From the NCBI GenBank assembly GCA_964410665.1, contig CAYPIE010000032.1, forward strand, positions 1 to 58,276: a DNA stretch of 58,276 bases, given 5' to 3'. The position numbers and the translations under genes were made by a program. The notes beneath the pieces are model-generated. The model ran no database searches. It was not told the DNA's origin and saw only the letters and a program-made list of their open reading frames with translations. This DNA is from CAYPIE01 sp964410665. Its GTDB lineage: Bacteria > Planctomycetota > Planctomycetia > Gemmatales > Gemmataceae. This document shows positions 15,360 to 24,478 of this stretch, piece after piece. Positions within the stretch are counted from its first letter, which is position 1, and the number at the start of each line of letters is the position of its first letter.

Positions 15360-18300
15360 TCAGGGCTGCTGCTGGTGGTGCGAATGGTCAAACAGGTGGC
15401 TCTTGGGATTGCCCCCGGCGATCACGTAGGCCACCAGGTCCAGAATCTCTTCCTGGGTTAGCTTGTTTAGCAGACCCATCGGCATCAGCGAGACATCGGC
15501 CTTGACCCGCTCGTCGATGTCGTCCGTAGCGATGATGGTCGGCTTCTTCTGCAAGAGTGGGTCGACCGCCACCTCCACGGAGTCCTGGTTTTCTTTCACG
15601 ATGAGCCCGCGAATCACCCGGCCGTCAAAGAGGTAGAAGGTGTAGGAGCGATACTTGTCCTCGATCTCCTTGGACGGCTCGAGCATCGAGCTGATGATGT
15701 GCTGGGTGGTCCGCTTCTTTGGGTCGAGCTTGGTCAGTTCCGGCCCGAAGTTCTGTCCCTCGCCGTTCATCTTGTGACAGGCGACGCAACTGGCCACCTT
15801 AAACAGCTCCCGTCCCACCTGGTAGTTGCGGCCGGTGGGTAGCTTCTTCAGGACATCCGCGAAGTCGGCCATGGCCCATTCCTTGCCACGGTTGCCCGGT
15901 TTGAGCAGCTCATCCTTGATCGGCAGCGGGTGCTCGACCATGTAGCCTTCGGCATCCTCCTGGTAGGCGTCCAGGTCGGCGACCACATACAGCGCGGCAT
16001 ACATCCGCCGCCAGTGTCCCGGGTAGGTACACACGATCGGGTAGACGCCCGGCGTTTTCGGAACCTCAAAGCTCAGCGCCTGAGACTGGCCAGGTTGGAT
16101 CAGCCGACTGGCCAGCAGGATCTTGTCCGATTTGGGCACGTACTGACGTGCCATCGCATCGGGATCTTGGGCGGTGGCCTCGGCTAGCTCGCCGATCTCT
16201 TGCATCGCGCCAGGTAGAGTCACGGTCAGGTTGTGCGGCATATGGTCGCTGTTGGACAGGCGGAACTCCACCGGCTTGCCGGCCTGGACCACGATCTTGG
16301 TTTTGTCATAGATCATGCGGTACGGGACCGTGCCGATAGCGATCACCGGGACATCCAGGTTGGCTAACCGCTGCTCGACGCCCTTGGCCTGGTCCTCGGG
16401 CAGGGACTTGGACAAGGATCGGGCCAGCTCCACCGCGTCAGTGGCCGTCGGCCCGTTGCGGTAACGGGCCGGCGTCCGGCTCAAATAGGCCACCAGGCTG
16501 TCGATCAGAGGCCGCACCTCGGTGCGTGACCAGTCTTTGGTGTTCAGCGTCTTGAGGGCCCGGATGGCGCTGGCCCGGCTGCGGCCCGACTTGACCAGCG
16601 CGGCCAGGTCGCGGAACTTTTGCTCGCCGAAGCCGGGGATGGCCATCAGGGCCACGACCGCATCATCGGTCAAGGTCCGCCCGCCGCCGGTCGAGAAGCG
16701 TTCGGCGGGGATCGGCTGCTTGCCTTTGATGCCCGGCCCGTTCCAGGCCAACGACAGGCCATCGCCACCACCGTTGTCGAAGTAGGTGACGATGATCGAG
16801 TGCGAACCTGCCTTGAGCCGAATACGAGCTCGTTTCTCGGACATGCCGTGCAGCCCGTCGTGATTGATGACCTCGTTGCCATCGATGTACAACCTCGAGC
16901 CATCGTCGGAGCGGAGGAAGAAGTTGTAGCGGCCGGTCTGATCGACCGAGAGTTGCCCCTGGAACCGCAGGGCGAAGCGGTCGCGCTGCCGGATCACATT
17001 GGTCTTGAGGGAGACATCCTTGGCAATCCCTGAGGCAGTTGGGGTCCGTTGCTCCAGAGTCTCAAGGGCGACATTGTTGGGGCTCGGGTAATAGTAATCT
17101 ACTTTTAAGCCCGACTCGCCATCCGAGGATAGTTCCTGCGGACCTGTCGAGAGGGCGGAGCGAACCTGGGAAAGTAGCTTGGAACGTAGGCGTGCATCGG
17201 CGAGCATCGGCACCGCGTTCAACACATCACGAAGAGCCTCCGGATCTTTCGCCGCGATGGCAAATGCATCCTCGCCCGAGCCGTCCGCGATGATCCAGCC
17301 GGCATAACCAAGCCGACGGCCGGCTTCGGTGGCCCCCTTCTGCGCCAGAAGCTTGAGCCGATCACGGACTGTCCGCAGGGAATCACTCGAGCGGCCCAGC
17401 AATAACGTCTTCGGCCCGGCCAGCCCATCGCCGGCCTTCTGCCGGTCGAGGTCGCGGATCAGGTCGACCAGTAAGGGCAGGGGCTCGGTGCCGCGGGCCT
17501 TGGCCAGTCCGTTGATGGCGTATTCCAGCGGCTTCGCACTGGCCTTGGGTCGAGCCAGGATGGCCCGGTAGACCGGCTCACCGGGTTTGAGCTTCATCAG
17601 TTGGGCGACGCTACCCTCGCGAAGGACATACTTCCGCGCTGCGGAAGAAAGCGGCTTACCCGCCTCGAGGGCGTCGCTGACGATTCGGTCGATGTTGACC
17701 TGGCCGCGGGCGTACTTGAGCACTACGTCCAGCTCGGCGTCGGTGGGGCGGTTGGCCACTTCGAAGATGACCTCGGCCGCGGTCGGCCCGCCGAAGGCCA
17801 CCGCCGCCTTCAAGGCTTCGGCCCGCACCAAGGGCGATTCGTCCCGTGCCGCGGCCAACAGCGTGTCCTCGTACTCGTTGATACGACCGGCCCATTGGCC
17901 AAGTGTGCGAATCGAGGCCGCGCGAACCCGGGGTTCTTTGGCCTGAAAGATCTTCTGGACCAGGGTCTGATTCGGTACTCGGTGCTCGGCAAAGACCCAG
18001 AGACACTCCAGCAGGGCCTGTGCCTCATCCCGGTCTTTGGGAGTATTCTTCGGATCCAGTTTTTCGGCGAACACCCCGACCTGCTTGACCACCTGCTCGG
18101 TGGGCCGGCCGCTCAGTTCGAGCCGTGCTCGATAACGCCGGGAGTTGGTCGGCTCGAAGAAGGCCTCACACACCTCCGCGATCGGCTTGCCCTTGAGCTT
18201 CAGGGGCTTAAGGAGCGGCCGGTCACGGTAGGTTACGCGGTAGATGCGGCCGTGTGCGTGGTCACGGTTGGGGTCCCGCATGTTGTGCTGCATGTGGCCG

Positions 18301-20336
18301 ATCAGAGCGTTATGCCAGTCGCTGATGTACAGGGCCCCATCGTCGCCCACCTCCAGGTCGCTGGGTCGGAAGTTCCCGTCCGCGGAGAAAACCACCGGCT
18401 CGACTTCTTCGGCCCGGATGTCAGCGCCATCGTACTTGACTTCGTGCCGCAGCACGCCGAGGAAGCCGATGGTGTTACAGATGAGAAAGTTGCCTTCAAA
18501 TGGGTCGGGAAAGTGCTCGCTCGACAGGATGCCGGTGGCGGCCACCGGGCGAACCCGCTTCTTAAACCACTGCTTGTTGCCGACGCCTTTGCCGATGTTC
18601 ACATAACTACCGGTGCCGCTGGTGCCGTCGTTGGCAAACTGATAGCCCCAGCGGTCAAACACATCGCCGTGTGGGTTCGGTCCGATCGGAAAGTGAAACT
18701 CGACTTCGAAGGTTCGTGGATTAAAGCGATACACGCCCGACCGGGTCGACCGGAACGTTTTGGTTGGAGTCTCCATGTTGGTAACATGAAACACCCCCCG
18801 CGACCAGTACAACCAGCCATCTGGGCCGATCACCAGGCCGTTGGCCGTGTGGTGCGTGTCGGCACTGGAGACACCCTGAAGCACACGCAACTTAATGTCG
18901 GCCTTATCATCGCCATCGGTATCCTTAAGGAACCAGATCTCCGGCGGAGCCACGACTAACACCCCACCGCCCCAAAACTCAAATCCGGTGACACTGTTCA
19001 GCTTGTCGGCAAAGACGACACAGCGGTCGGCGACCCCGTCGCGGTCATCGTCGGGCAGAATCACCAGGCGATCCTCGCGCGGCTGGGTCGGGTTCCAATG
19101 CGGGTAGCTCGGCCAGCAGGAGACAAACAGTCGCCCATCGGGATCAACCGCCATTTGCACCGGGTTGACGATCTCTGGGAACATCTCCTCGGAGGCGAAC
19201 AAGTTGACCTCCATCCCGGTGTGCACCGTCATCTGGTCGATAGCTTTTTTGCCGCCGAGGTAGGGATACTTGCCGCCGTCGAGCGGCCCGGGCTTATTGG
19301 TCTTCACCTGGAGTAAAGGGGGCAGGTTGTTGTCGACCACCTCCAGGTCGCTGCCCTGGGCCACGGCCCAGATGCGAGGGTCGCGGTTGGCGGTCATGAT
19401 GTCGAAGATCTCCATCTCACGCCGCATCACGTCGGCGTTGGACTGGCCGAACCAGGCTAGCTTGGAGCGACCGCCGTACACGTTGTAACCATCGACCACG
19501 CGGTAGCGGCTGAACCAGTGCAGGTTGCGATCCAAGACCGCTTGCCGAAGCCGCTCGAGATCATCCTCGTTGGGTGTGGGTCGATCGCCGAAAAGGGTGC
19601 GGTCAATGATCTCCGCCAGCTTGCGGTTGCCCGGCTCGAGCAGATGTACCCCGTTCATAGTCAGCGGGGTGTCGCTCGCGGCATACAGCTTCTGACTGGG
19701 ATGGAACAGGTCGACGAAGGGGACGCCCTTCTCGGCACACACCCCGGCCATGGCCCGGGTGTAACGCGCAAGCTTCTGGTTGTTGGCGGTGCCGTCGGGC
19801 AGGTTGGGATCGTCGAGGTCCTCGTGGGCGATCGGCGAGAAGACGACGATGCGCGGTGGCGTCTTGCCGTTATACTTCTGCCCCTTCATGCCTTCGAGCA
19901 TCTCGGCCAGATCCTGTTCAAACTGAGACAGGCCCTCGGTGCCACGAAGCGCCTCGTTGTAGCCAAAGAAGCAGAAGATCACGTCTGCTTTCGTTTTGCC
20001 CAGCCACTCATCGGGGCTGCCAAAGTCTTTCGAACGAGGCCTTGTCTTGATCTCATCCCCGGCGAAGCCGAGGTTGCGAAACACCAGTTGGTGCTCGGGA
20101 AAGCGGCTCTGCAGCATGGTCTCGAGCCAGCCGTGATGCTGCATGCGGTCGGCAAGGGTATTGCCGATGATACAAATGTGATCTCCTCGATGCAGTTCCA
20201 GCTCGGGCTCCGTGGGCTCCACCGCCGCGGTTTGGCGAGCGAACGTGAACAAGGCTGCGAAACAGACAAGTGTTCCGACGATCATCAACAACGTCATCAA
20301 CGAAGAGAAACGGAAGGTTCGGTACGATGGTAACAT
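15360..20336 (-). CDS. Giant PVC-type heme protein: SGNH, propeller, HEAT, PA14, cupredoxin, cytochrome c
   Basis: This is about 1,659 residues with a signal peptide. Ordered domains: SGNH/GDSL-like hydrolase (about 50-240; ICIIGNTLADRM, then a GVHLL block); a sorbosone dehydrogenase-like beta-propeller (about 360-740; MAVDPDGRLFVS, VIGPDGWLYWS, LEVGDDGALYISDWHN); HEAT-like repeats (about 730-1050); PA14 (about 1090-1220; LRSDDGSRLYIDG); a blue-copper domain (about 1335-1450; HMPHN and CTYPGHW-like ligands); and a C-terminal cytochrome c with CVACHKMNG near 1515. The PVC-type heme-binding family is known from Planctomycetes and Verrucomicrobia, where it is linked to polysaccharide use. Copper and heme sites in one chain imply electron transfer from the propeller active site. 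The ATG at 20348 is an alternative start. The gene is divergent from the SDR gene. Confidence 0.9.
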   Translation of the reverse strand: MLPSYRTFRFSSLMTLLMIVGTLVCFAALFTFARQTAAVEPTEPELELHRGDHICIIGNTLADRMQHHGWLETMLQSRFPEHQLVFRNLGFAGDEIKTRPRSKDFGSPDEWLGKTKADVIFCFFGYNEALRGTEGLSQFEQDLAEMLEGMKGQKYNGKTPPRIVVFSPIAHEDLDDPNLPDGTANNQKLARYTRAMAGVCAEKGVPFVDLFHPSQKLYAASDTPLTMNGVHLLEPGNRKLAEIIDRTLFGDRPTPNEDDLERLRQAVLDRNLHWFSRYRVVDGYNVYGGRSKLAWFGQSNADVMRREMEIFDIMTANRDPRIWAVAQGSDLEVVDNNLPPLLQVKTNKPGPLDGGKYPYLGGKKAIDQMTVHTGMEVNLFASEEMFPEIVNPVQMAVDPDGRLFVSCWPSYPHWNPTQPREDRLVILPDDDRDGVADRCVVFADKLNSVTGFEFWGGGVLVVAPPEIWFLKDTDGDDKADIKLRVLQGVSSADTHHTANGLVIGPDGWLYWSRGVFHVTNMETPTKTFRSTRSGVYRFNPRTFEVEFHFPIGPNPHGDVFDRWGYQFANDGTSGTGSYVNIGKGVGNKQWFKKRVRPVAATGILSSEHFPDPFEGNFLICNTIGFLGVLRHEVKYDGADIRAEEVEPVVFSADGNFRPSDLEVGDDGALYISDWHNALIGHMQHNMRDPNRDHAHGRIYRVTYRDRPLLKPLKLKGKPIAEVCEAFFEPTNSRRYRARLELSGRPTEQVVKQVGVFAEKLDPKNTPKDRDEAQALLECLWVFAEHRVPNQTLVQKIFQAKEPRVRAASIRTLGQWAGRINEYEDTLLAAARDESPLVRAEALKAAVAFGGPTAAEVIFEVANRPTDAELDVVLKYARGQVNIDRIVSDALEAGKPLSSAARKYVLREGSVAQLMKLKPGEPVYRAILARPKASAKPLEYAINGLAKARGTEPLPLLVDLIRDLDRQKAGDGLAGPKTLLLGRSSDSLRTVRDRLKLLAQKGATEAGRRLGYAGWIIADGSGEDAFAIAAKDPEALRDVLNAVPMLADARLRSKLLSQVRSALSTGPQELSSDGESGLKVDYYYPSPNNVALETLEQRTPTASGIAKDVSLKTNVIRQRDRFALRFQGQLSVDQTGRYNFFLRSDDGSRLYIDGNEVINHDGLHGMSEKRARIRLKAGSHSIIVTYFDNGGGDGLSLAWNGPGIKGKQPIPAERFSTGGGRTLTDDAVVALMAIPGFGEQKFRDLAALVKSGRSRASAIRALKTLNTKDWSRTEVRPLIDSLVAYLSRTPARYRNGPTATDAVELARSLSKSLPEDQAKGVEQRLANLDVPVIAIGTVPYRMIYDKTKIVVQAGKPVEFRLSNSDHMPHNLTVTLPGAMQEIGELAEATAQDPDAMARQYVPKSDKILLASRLIQPGQSQALSFEVPKTPGVYPIVCTYPGHWRRMYAALYVVADLDAYQEDAEGYMVEHPLPIKDELLKPGNRGKEWAMADFADVLKKLPTGRNYQVGRELFKVASCVACHKMNGEGQNFGPELTKLDPKKRTTQHIISSMLEPSKEIEDKYRSYTFYLFDGRVIRGLIVKENQDSVEVAVDPLLQKKPTIIATDDIDERVKADVSLMPMGLLNKLTQEEILDLVAYVIAGGNPKSHLFDHSHHQQQP

Positions 20337-20465
20337 TGGGTCCCCCATCCAGTGTCATGATTGCACTGCGCAGTGTATCAAGTGGCGAGGGAGATTGGGA
20401 CCCTACCGCGCGGATGGTAAACATCGACCTGCGAACGAAGGTCAAGTTATCTCGAGGAGTTGCCG

Positions 20466-21236
20466 ATGACGAGCTGGCAAGATCGTTTCCGCCTCGACGG
20501 CCGCCGGGCGCTGGTCACCGGGGCTTCGAAGGGGCTTGGGGCCACCATTGCTGCGGTTCTGGCGGATGCAGGCGCGGACCTGGTGATCACTGGGCGAGAT
20601 GTCGCGGGGCTGGCCCAGACGCGGGACACGGTGACGGCGGCAGGTCGCCGTTGCTGTGTCATTGAAGCCGACCTGCGGACCGTCGAGGGGCCGCGGCAAG
20701 TGGGCGAGCAGGCGCTTGAGTTCTTCGGGATTGTCGACATCCTGGTCAACAATGCAGGGATTGCCTACGTCCAAACCCTGCTGGACACATCGCTCGAGAA
20801 CTGGGAAGAGATGCAGGCGGTGAACCTGCGGGCGCCGTTCCTGCTGGCCCAGGTGATTGCTCCTGGCATGATTGCCCAGCGTCGGGGCAAGATCGTCAAT
20901 ATTTCCTCGTTAGCGGGTGGCGTCGCTCAGCCGGGACACAGTGCCTACTCTGCAGCGAAGTCCGGCCTGAACATGCTCACTGCCTGCATGGCCAGTGAAT
21001 GGGGTGCCTTCAATATCCAGGCCAACGCCATTGCTCCGACCGTGGTCCTGACAGACATGGGACGCAAAGTCTGGAGCGACCCGGCCAAGAGCGGGCCCAA
21101 GAAGGCACGCATCCCGGTCGGCCGTTTCGGCGAGCCGATTGAGATCGCCGATATGGCCCTCTATTTGGCCTCGCCTGCTTCGGATTTTGTCAGCGGCCAG
21201 GTGCTCTACATCGACGGTGGCTATTCCGCGGTGTGA
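20466..21236 (+). CDS. SDR-family NAD(P)-dependent oxidoreductase
   Basis: This is a classical short-chain dehydrogenase of about 256 residues. It has the nucleotide-binding TGASKGLG, NNAG, the catalytic Ser in NISSLAGG, and the YSAAK catalytic Tyr/Lys, and ends in the usual ASDFVSGQVLYIDGGYS. It is close to gluconate 5-dehydrogenase/3-oxoacyl-ACP reductase-like SDRs that oxidise or reduce sugar or acyl hydroxyls. GAGGAG is 6 bases before the ATG at 20466, which is preferred over the TTG at 20460. It diverges from the giant heme protein gene with about 110 bases between, and no signal peptide is present, so it acts in the cytoplasm, perhaps on a sugar product of the neighbouring exported enzymes (inference). 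Confidence 0.92.
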   Translation: MTSWQDRFRLDGRRALVTGASKGLGATIAAVLADAGADLVITGRDVAGLAQTRDTVTAAGRRCCVIEADLRTVEGPRQVGEQALEFFGIVDILVNNAGIAYVQTLLDTSLENWEEMQAVNLRAPFLLAQVIAPGMIAQRRGKIVNISSLAGGVAQPGHSAYSAAKSGLNMLTACMASEWGAFNIQANAIAPTVVLTDMGRKVWSDPAKSGPKKARIPVGRFGEPIEIADMALYLASPASDFVSGQVLYIDGGYSAV

Positions 21237-21259
21237 AACTGGGGAGGGAGCTTGACAAG

Positions 21260-21317
21260 GCTTGTGAGGGGCATCCCGGATGATCCGAATCCGACCCCCC
21301 ACTCGAACCTCACAAGC
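21260..21317. terminator. Long inverted repeat between convergent genes
   Basis: GCTTGTGAGG (21260-21269) and CCTCACAAGC (21308-21317) are perfect 10-bp complements with a 38-base loop. They lie 24 bases after the SDR stop and 88 bases before the stop of the convergent protease gene, where a bidirectional terminator would be expected. No T-run follows, so the terminator call is tentative. Confidence 0.4.
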
Positions 21318-21404
21318 AGTTCACGCCGTATCGCGAGTGAACAGAAGCCCTCCCTGAACGCTGTTCCGTTCGCTGCAATGAACATTCAGCGATCCAAGCA
21401 TCAG

Positions 21405-23450
21405 TCAAAGTGCATTTAGAATCGGTGGATTGGAACTGCGATCATCTCCTGCCACGATCTCATCCATCGCAATGGTGTGATCCAACGAGGACGGCGATTG
21501 CTGCATGGACGCCCCGATTGCTTCTGCGTCGAAGATCCATGACGTTTGCTCGTCCGGAGCCTGCTCTTGCACCGCTGTGTCTTGAATCAAAATGTCTTCA
21601 AAATAGAATGGGTTTGGAAGCTCTGGTGCAGGGGCTAAGCCGAATACCAGTGAACCCGCAACCGATGGGTTGCTGGGTGCCTCCCTGGGGAATGAAGCAC
21701 CGCCCCCAGCTCCGGCTGGGTGTCGCAGGAAGACGCGGGTGGGGTCGGCACTATACTTTAGGAGATCTTCGACTTGCGAGGCCGTCAGGTCGGGGTTGGC
21801 CTGGAGCAGTAACGCGGCTACCCCAGCCACATGGGGAGTCGCCATACTCGTCCCATTCCACGGGGAAAAACGATCTTTAGAGTTATGCAGATCAATGCTC
21901 CAGACGCCAACTCCTGGGGCCACGATGTAGTCCAGCGGACTCAAGCCGGCGCGATTACTAAAGTAGGCCATCACGCCATCTTGGTCGATCGCACCCACTG
22001 CCATCCCCCACTGATCGGCATAGCGAGCCGGGAAGTCCGGTTGCGACTCGCCATCATTGCTTGCCGCCATGACCACAACGACCCCTTGTGCGTGAGCGAA
22101 CTGAATCGCCTCCTGTACCTCGGGGGTGCCGGAATTCCCACTCAAACTCATATTGATGACATCTGCCCCATTTGCCGCCGCGTAGCGAATTCCAGCGCTG
22201 ACATTGGCCCAAGTTCCCCAGCCACCATCACTCAGAACTTTGACGGGCATAATCGTTGCCTTCGGGGCCACTCCGATGGTCTGAATCCCATTGTTCTCCG
22301 CAGCGATCGTGCCCGCTACGTGGGTTCCATGGCCGTGGACATCGGTGGGCTGAGCATCCTGTTCGGCGAAGTCCCAGCCGTGCACATCATCCACAAACCC
22401 ATTGCCGTCATTGTCGATGCCATCCCCGGGGACTTCACCAAGATTGCGCCAGATGTTGTCGTCGAGGTCGAGGTTGTTGTATTGGACCCCCGTGTCGAGC
22501 ACGGCCACGACCACGCCGCTACCATCAATGTCATGGGCCCAAACTTCGGGGGCCTGGATCTGATCCAGATTCCAATGAGGCCCCCCCAAATCGGCAACCG
22601 CATCCAGGAAACCATCACGTTGCCAGACGGCGGATAGCGCGGCATTCGCGTCCAACGCCCCATAGCCGAAACGCGGATTATAGTCTTGCTCGAATACCAC
22701 ATCGTTTGGCGCCGCCTGGAGGCGATCCAGCCCCACTCCACCCATCAGCCGATCGCTCCCCGGGCCACCAAAGAAAAGATCCTGATGGGCGCCTCCGCGG
22801 AGGGTATCGTTGCCATCGCCGCCGATGAGCCGGTCATTGCCTGCGTTCCCCTCCAAGCGATCCTGCCCCGCTAACCCTTCCAGGGTGTCGTGGCCTTCCC
22901 CTCCAAACAACCAGTCGTTGTCAAATCCACCATGGACCTGGTCATGTCCTGTGCCGCCGTAAAGCGTATCCCGGCCGTAATCGCCGAGGACAATATCGTC
23001 GCCCGATTGGCCATCCAGCCAGTCGTTCCCATGGCTACCCAGCAGCGTGTCATCGCCACCGCCACCATTGACTTGGTCGTTGCCGCTACCGGCGATGATG
23101 AAATCATTGGCCGGACCGCCAATAATCTGGTCGTTTTCTTTACCGCTCCAGATCTGACTTGGTACAGGGGTTTGACGCAGATCAATGCGATCATTGCCTT
23201 CCCAAGCGTGGATGCTTATCCGTTGAATCTGCTCGGCCGGAAAGTCGACCAGGAGACTTCCATTCGCCAACGTGCTCAGTGTGACCCTGACCGTGGTATC
23301 CTGCTGGCGGACCAGGATGGTATCCGCGGCATCGGTTCCTTCGATCTGAAGGATGCCGTTGCTCAGGGTGACCAGCCCCTCGTTGTCAGGCTGCAAACGT
23401 TGTTCAAGCAATTGGACGAATGGTCGGAACAGAATGGATTGACGCTTCAT
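21405..23450 (-). CDS. Subtilisin-like (S8) protease with N-terminal RTX calcium repeats
   Basis: This is about 681 residues. The N-terminus (RPFVQLLEQRLQP) resembles the LEPR-type N-terminal motif of planctomycete exported proteins rather than a standard signal peptide. Residues about 95-265 hold around ten glycine/aspartate nonapeptides of the GGxGxD type (GGGGDDTL, GGDGNDTL, GGEGHDTL), which form Ca2+-binding beta-rolls. The S8 domain follows with VLDTGVQ (Asp about 319), HGHGTHVAGT (His about 372) and GTSMATPHVAG (Ser about 534), so the triad is complete. The last ~100 residues are Pro/Ser/Gln/acidic and low in structure. The ATG at 23450 is preferred over 23486. The gene converges with the SDR gene. 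RTX before rather than after the catalytic domain is unusual. Confidence 0.92.
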   Translation of the reverse strand: MKRQSILFRPFVQLLEQRLQPDNEGLVTLSNGILQIEGTDAADTILVRQQDTTVRVTLSTLANGSLLVDFPAEQIQRISIHAWEGNDRIDLRQTPVPSQIWSGKENDQIIGGPANDFIIAGSGNDQVNGGGGDDTLLGSHGNDWLDGQSGDDIVLGDYGRDTLYGGTGHDQVHGGFDNDWLFGGEGHDTLEGLAGQDRLEGNAGNDRLIGGDGNDTLRGGAHQDLFFGGPGSDRLMGGVGLDRLQAAPNDVVFEQDYNPRFGYGALDANAALSAVWQRDGFLDAVADLGGPHWNLDQIQAPEVWAHDIDGSGVVVAVLDTGVQYNNLDLDDNIWRNLGEVPGDGIDNDGNGFVDDVHGWDFAEQDAQPTDVHGHGTHVAGTIAAENNGIQTIGVAPKATIMPVKVLSDGGWGTWANVSAGIRYAAANGADVINMSLSGNSGTPEVQEAIQFAHAQGVVVVMAASNDGESQPDFPARYADQWGMAVGAIDQDGVMAYFSNRAGLSPLDYIVAPGVGVWSIDLHNSKDRFSPWNGTSMATPHVAGVAALLLQANPDLTASQVEDLLKYSADPTRVFLRHPAGAGGGASFPREAPSNPSVAGSLVFGLAPAPELPNPFYFEDILIQDTAVQEQAPDEQTSWIFDAEAIGASMQQSPSSLDHTIAMDEIVAGDDRSSNPPILNAL

Positions 23451-24478
23451 TGGCTTCTCGTGACTTGAGAACAGAAGAGGGGACACGGTCGACTCGGCGA
23501 CCGTTCAGTTCATCCATGGCGACACGCCGCGGCAACCGAGGGAGGGGCCGGCTGCCTTGAACAACGAAACGCTAGCGAAGACTGACGAGCAATGCTCCGA
23601 GGAAAAGCGAGCTGGCGAGAATTGTGCCCGCTCGATGCCCATACATTGGGTACAATCGTCGGCATCAATCCCATGTCCTTCTGGGTAAAGCGGAATCCGA
23701 TCCCGCCACCGGACAGTTCTCGATGGACATACTCGGGACAGCCGTCTCAGCGATCAGGTTTCACCTGCATCTTCCGTTCGCCAAGAGCGACCATCCATAT
23801 CTGACCCATCCGTATACACGGTCGGATGCATCCACGTCAATGCGAAGTACACCTGCTTGCCGATCCGCTTGGAGGTCGTTGCTTGGCTCGCTTGCACGTA
23901 GCGGTCGGCGGGATCGGTTCACAGCCCTGGAAGCCTTCGACCAACCCCGGAGGAAGTACCATCCCTTGGCGGTGGACCACTCGGAAAGTCGTCGACGCGG
24001 GGTTCGGAACGCCAGGGATTGAGGAAACTCTCGATAATTTGTCGTGGACAAAGCGAAGAAATAGATAAACTCGGACAGCCTTGCCGAGGAAGTGGACGGT
24101 CTTCAGCATGAGGGATAAAATGCTCCTAGCGCGTTTCCATAGAAAAGATCGGCCCAGCACCCAGTACTCGATTGCTCCTTGCACCGTAAACCAATCCAGG
24201 GTACGACGGGTGAATGGGTTTGGCGTTCCTCCATTCCCTGCGCTCGGTGCACCGAAGATGGTGGAACGTCATTCGGAGACCCTCCGGCTCCATGCTTGCC
24301 CAACCCGAGCTGGGCTGCACATCGTCAGCCAGCCGCGACCGGGCACCCGGATTGGGCATCGCCAACCAGCCCATCGCCTATCCCCGAGGTAGTTCGGTGC
24401 TGAGCGGACAGACCATGACCGACCTGGCGGTGCTAGTCCTCAACCGACCGATGCTCCAAGGCACCAAGGGGCAGAACG
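23451..24478. other. About 1 kb with no convincing gene
   Basis: This stretch separates the protease and kinase genes, which are divergently transcribed. Only short frames are open, none with a clear ribosome binding site or recognisable domain. A minus-strand frame at 23837-24184 with a moderately hydrophobic start is the least bad candidate. Many planctomycete kinase/CHAT loci have an ECF sigma factor gene here; I looked for one and did not find it. The region may hold long leader and promoter DNA or a decayed gene. Confidence 0.5.

Noticed and set aside
17601..18959. Plus-strand 452-codon frame
   Set aside because: It lies entirely antisense to the propeller/HEAT part of the giant heme protein, whose motifs are unmistakable; no domain or ribosome binding site on this strand.
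22700..23160. Possible CRISPR-like or minisatellite array
   Set aside because: The repeated pattern encodes RTX nonapeptides in the protease gene and has no conserved repeat plus unique spacer layout.
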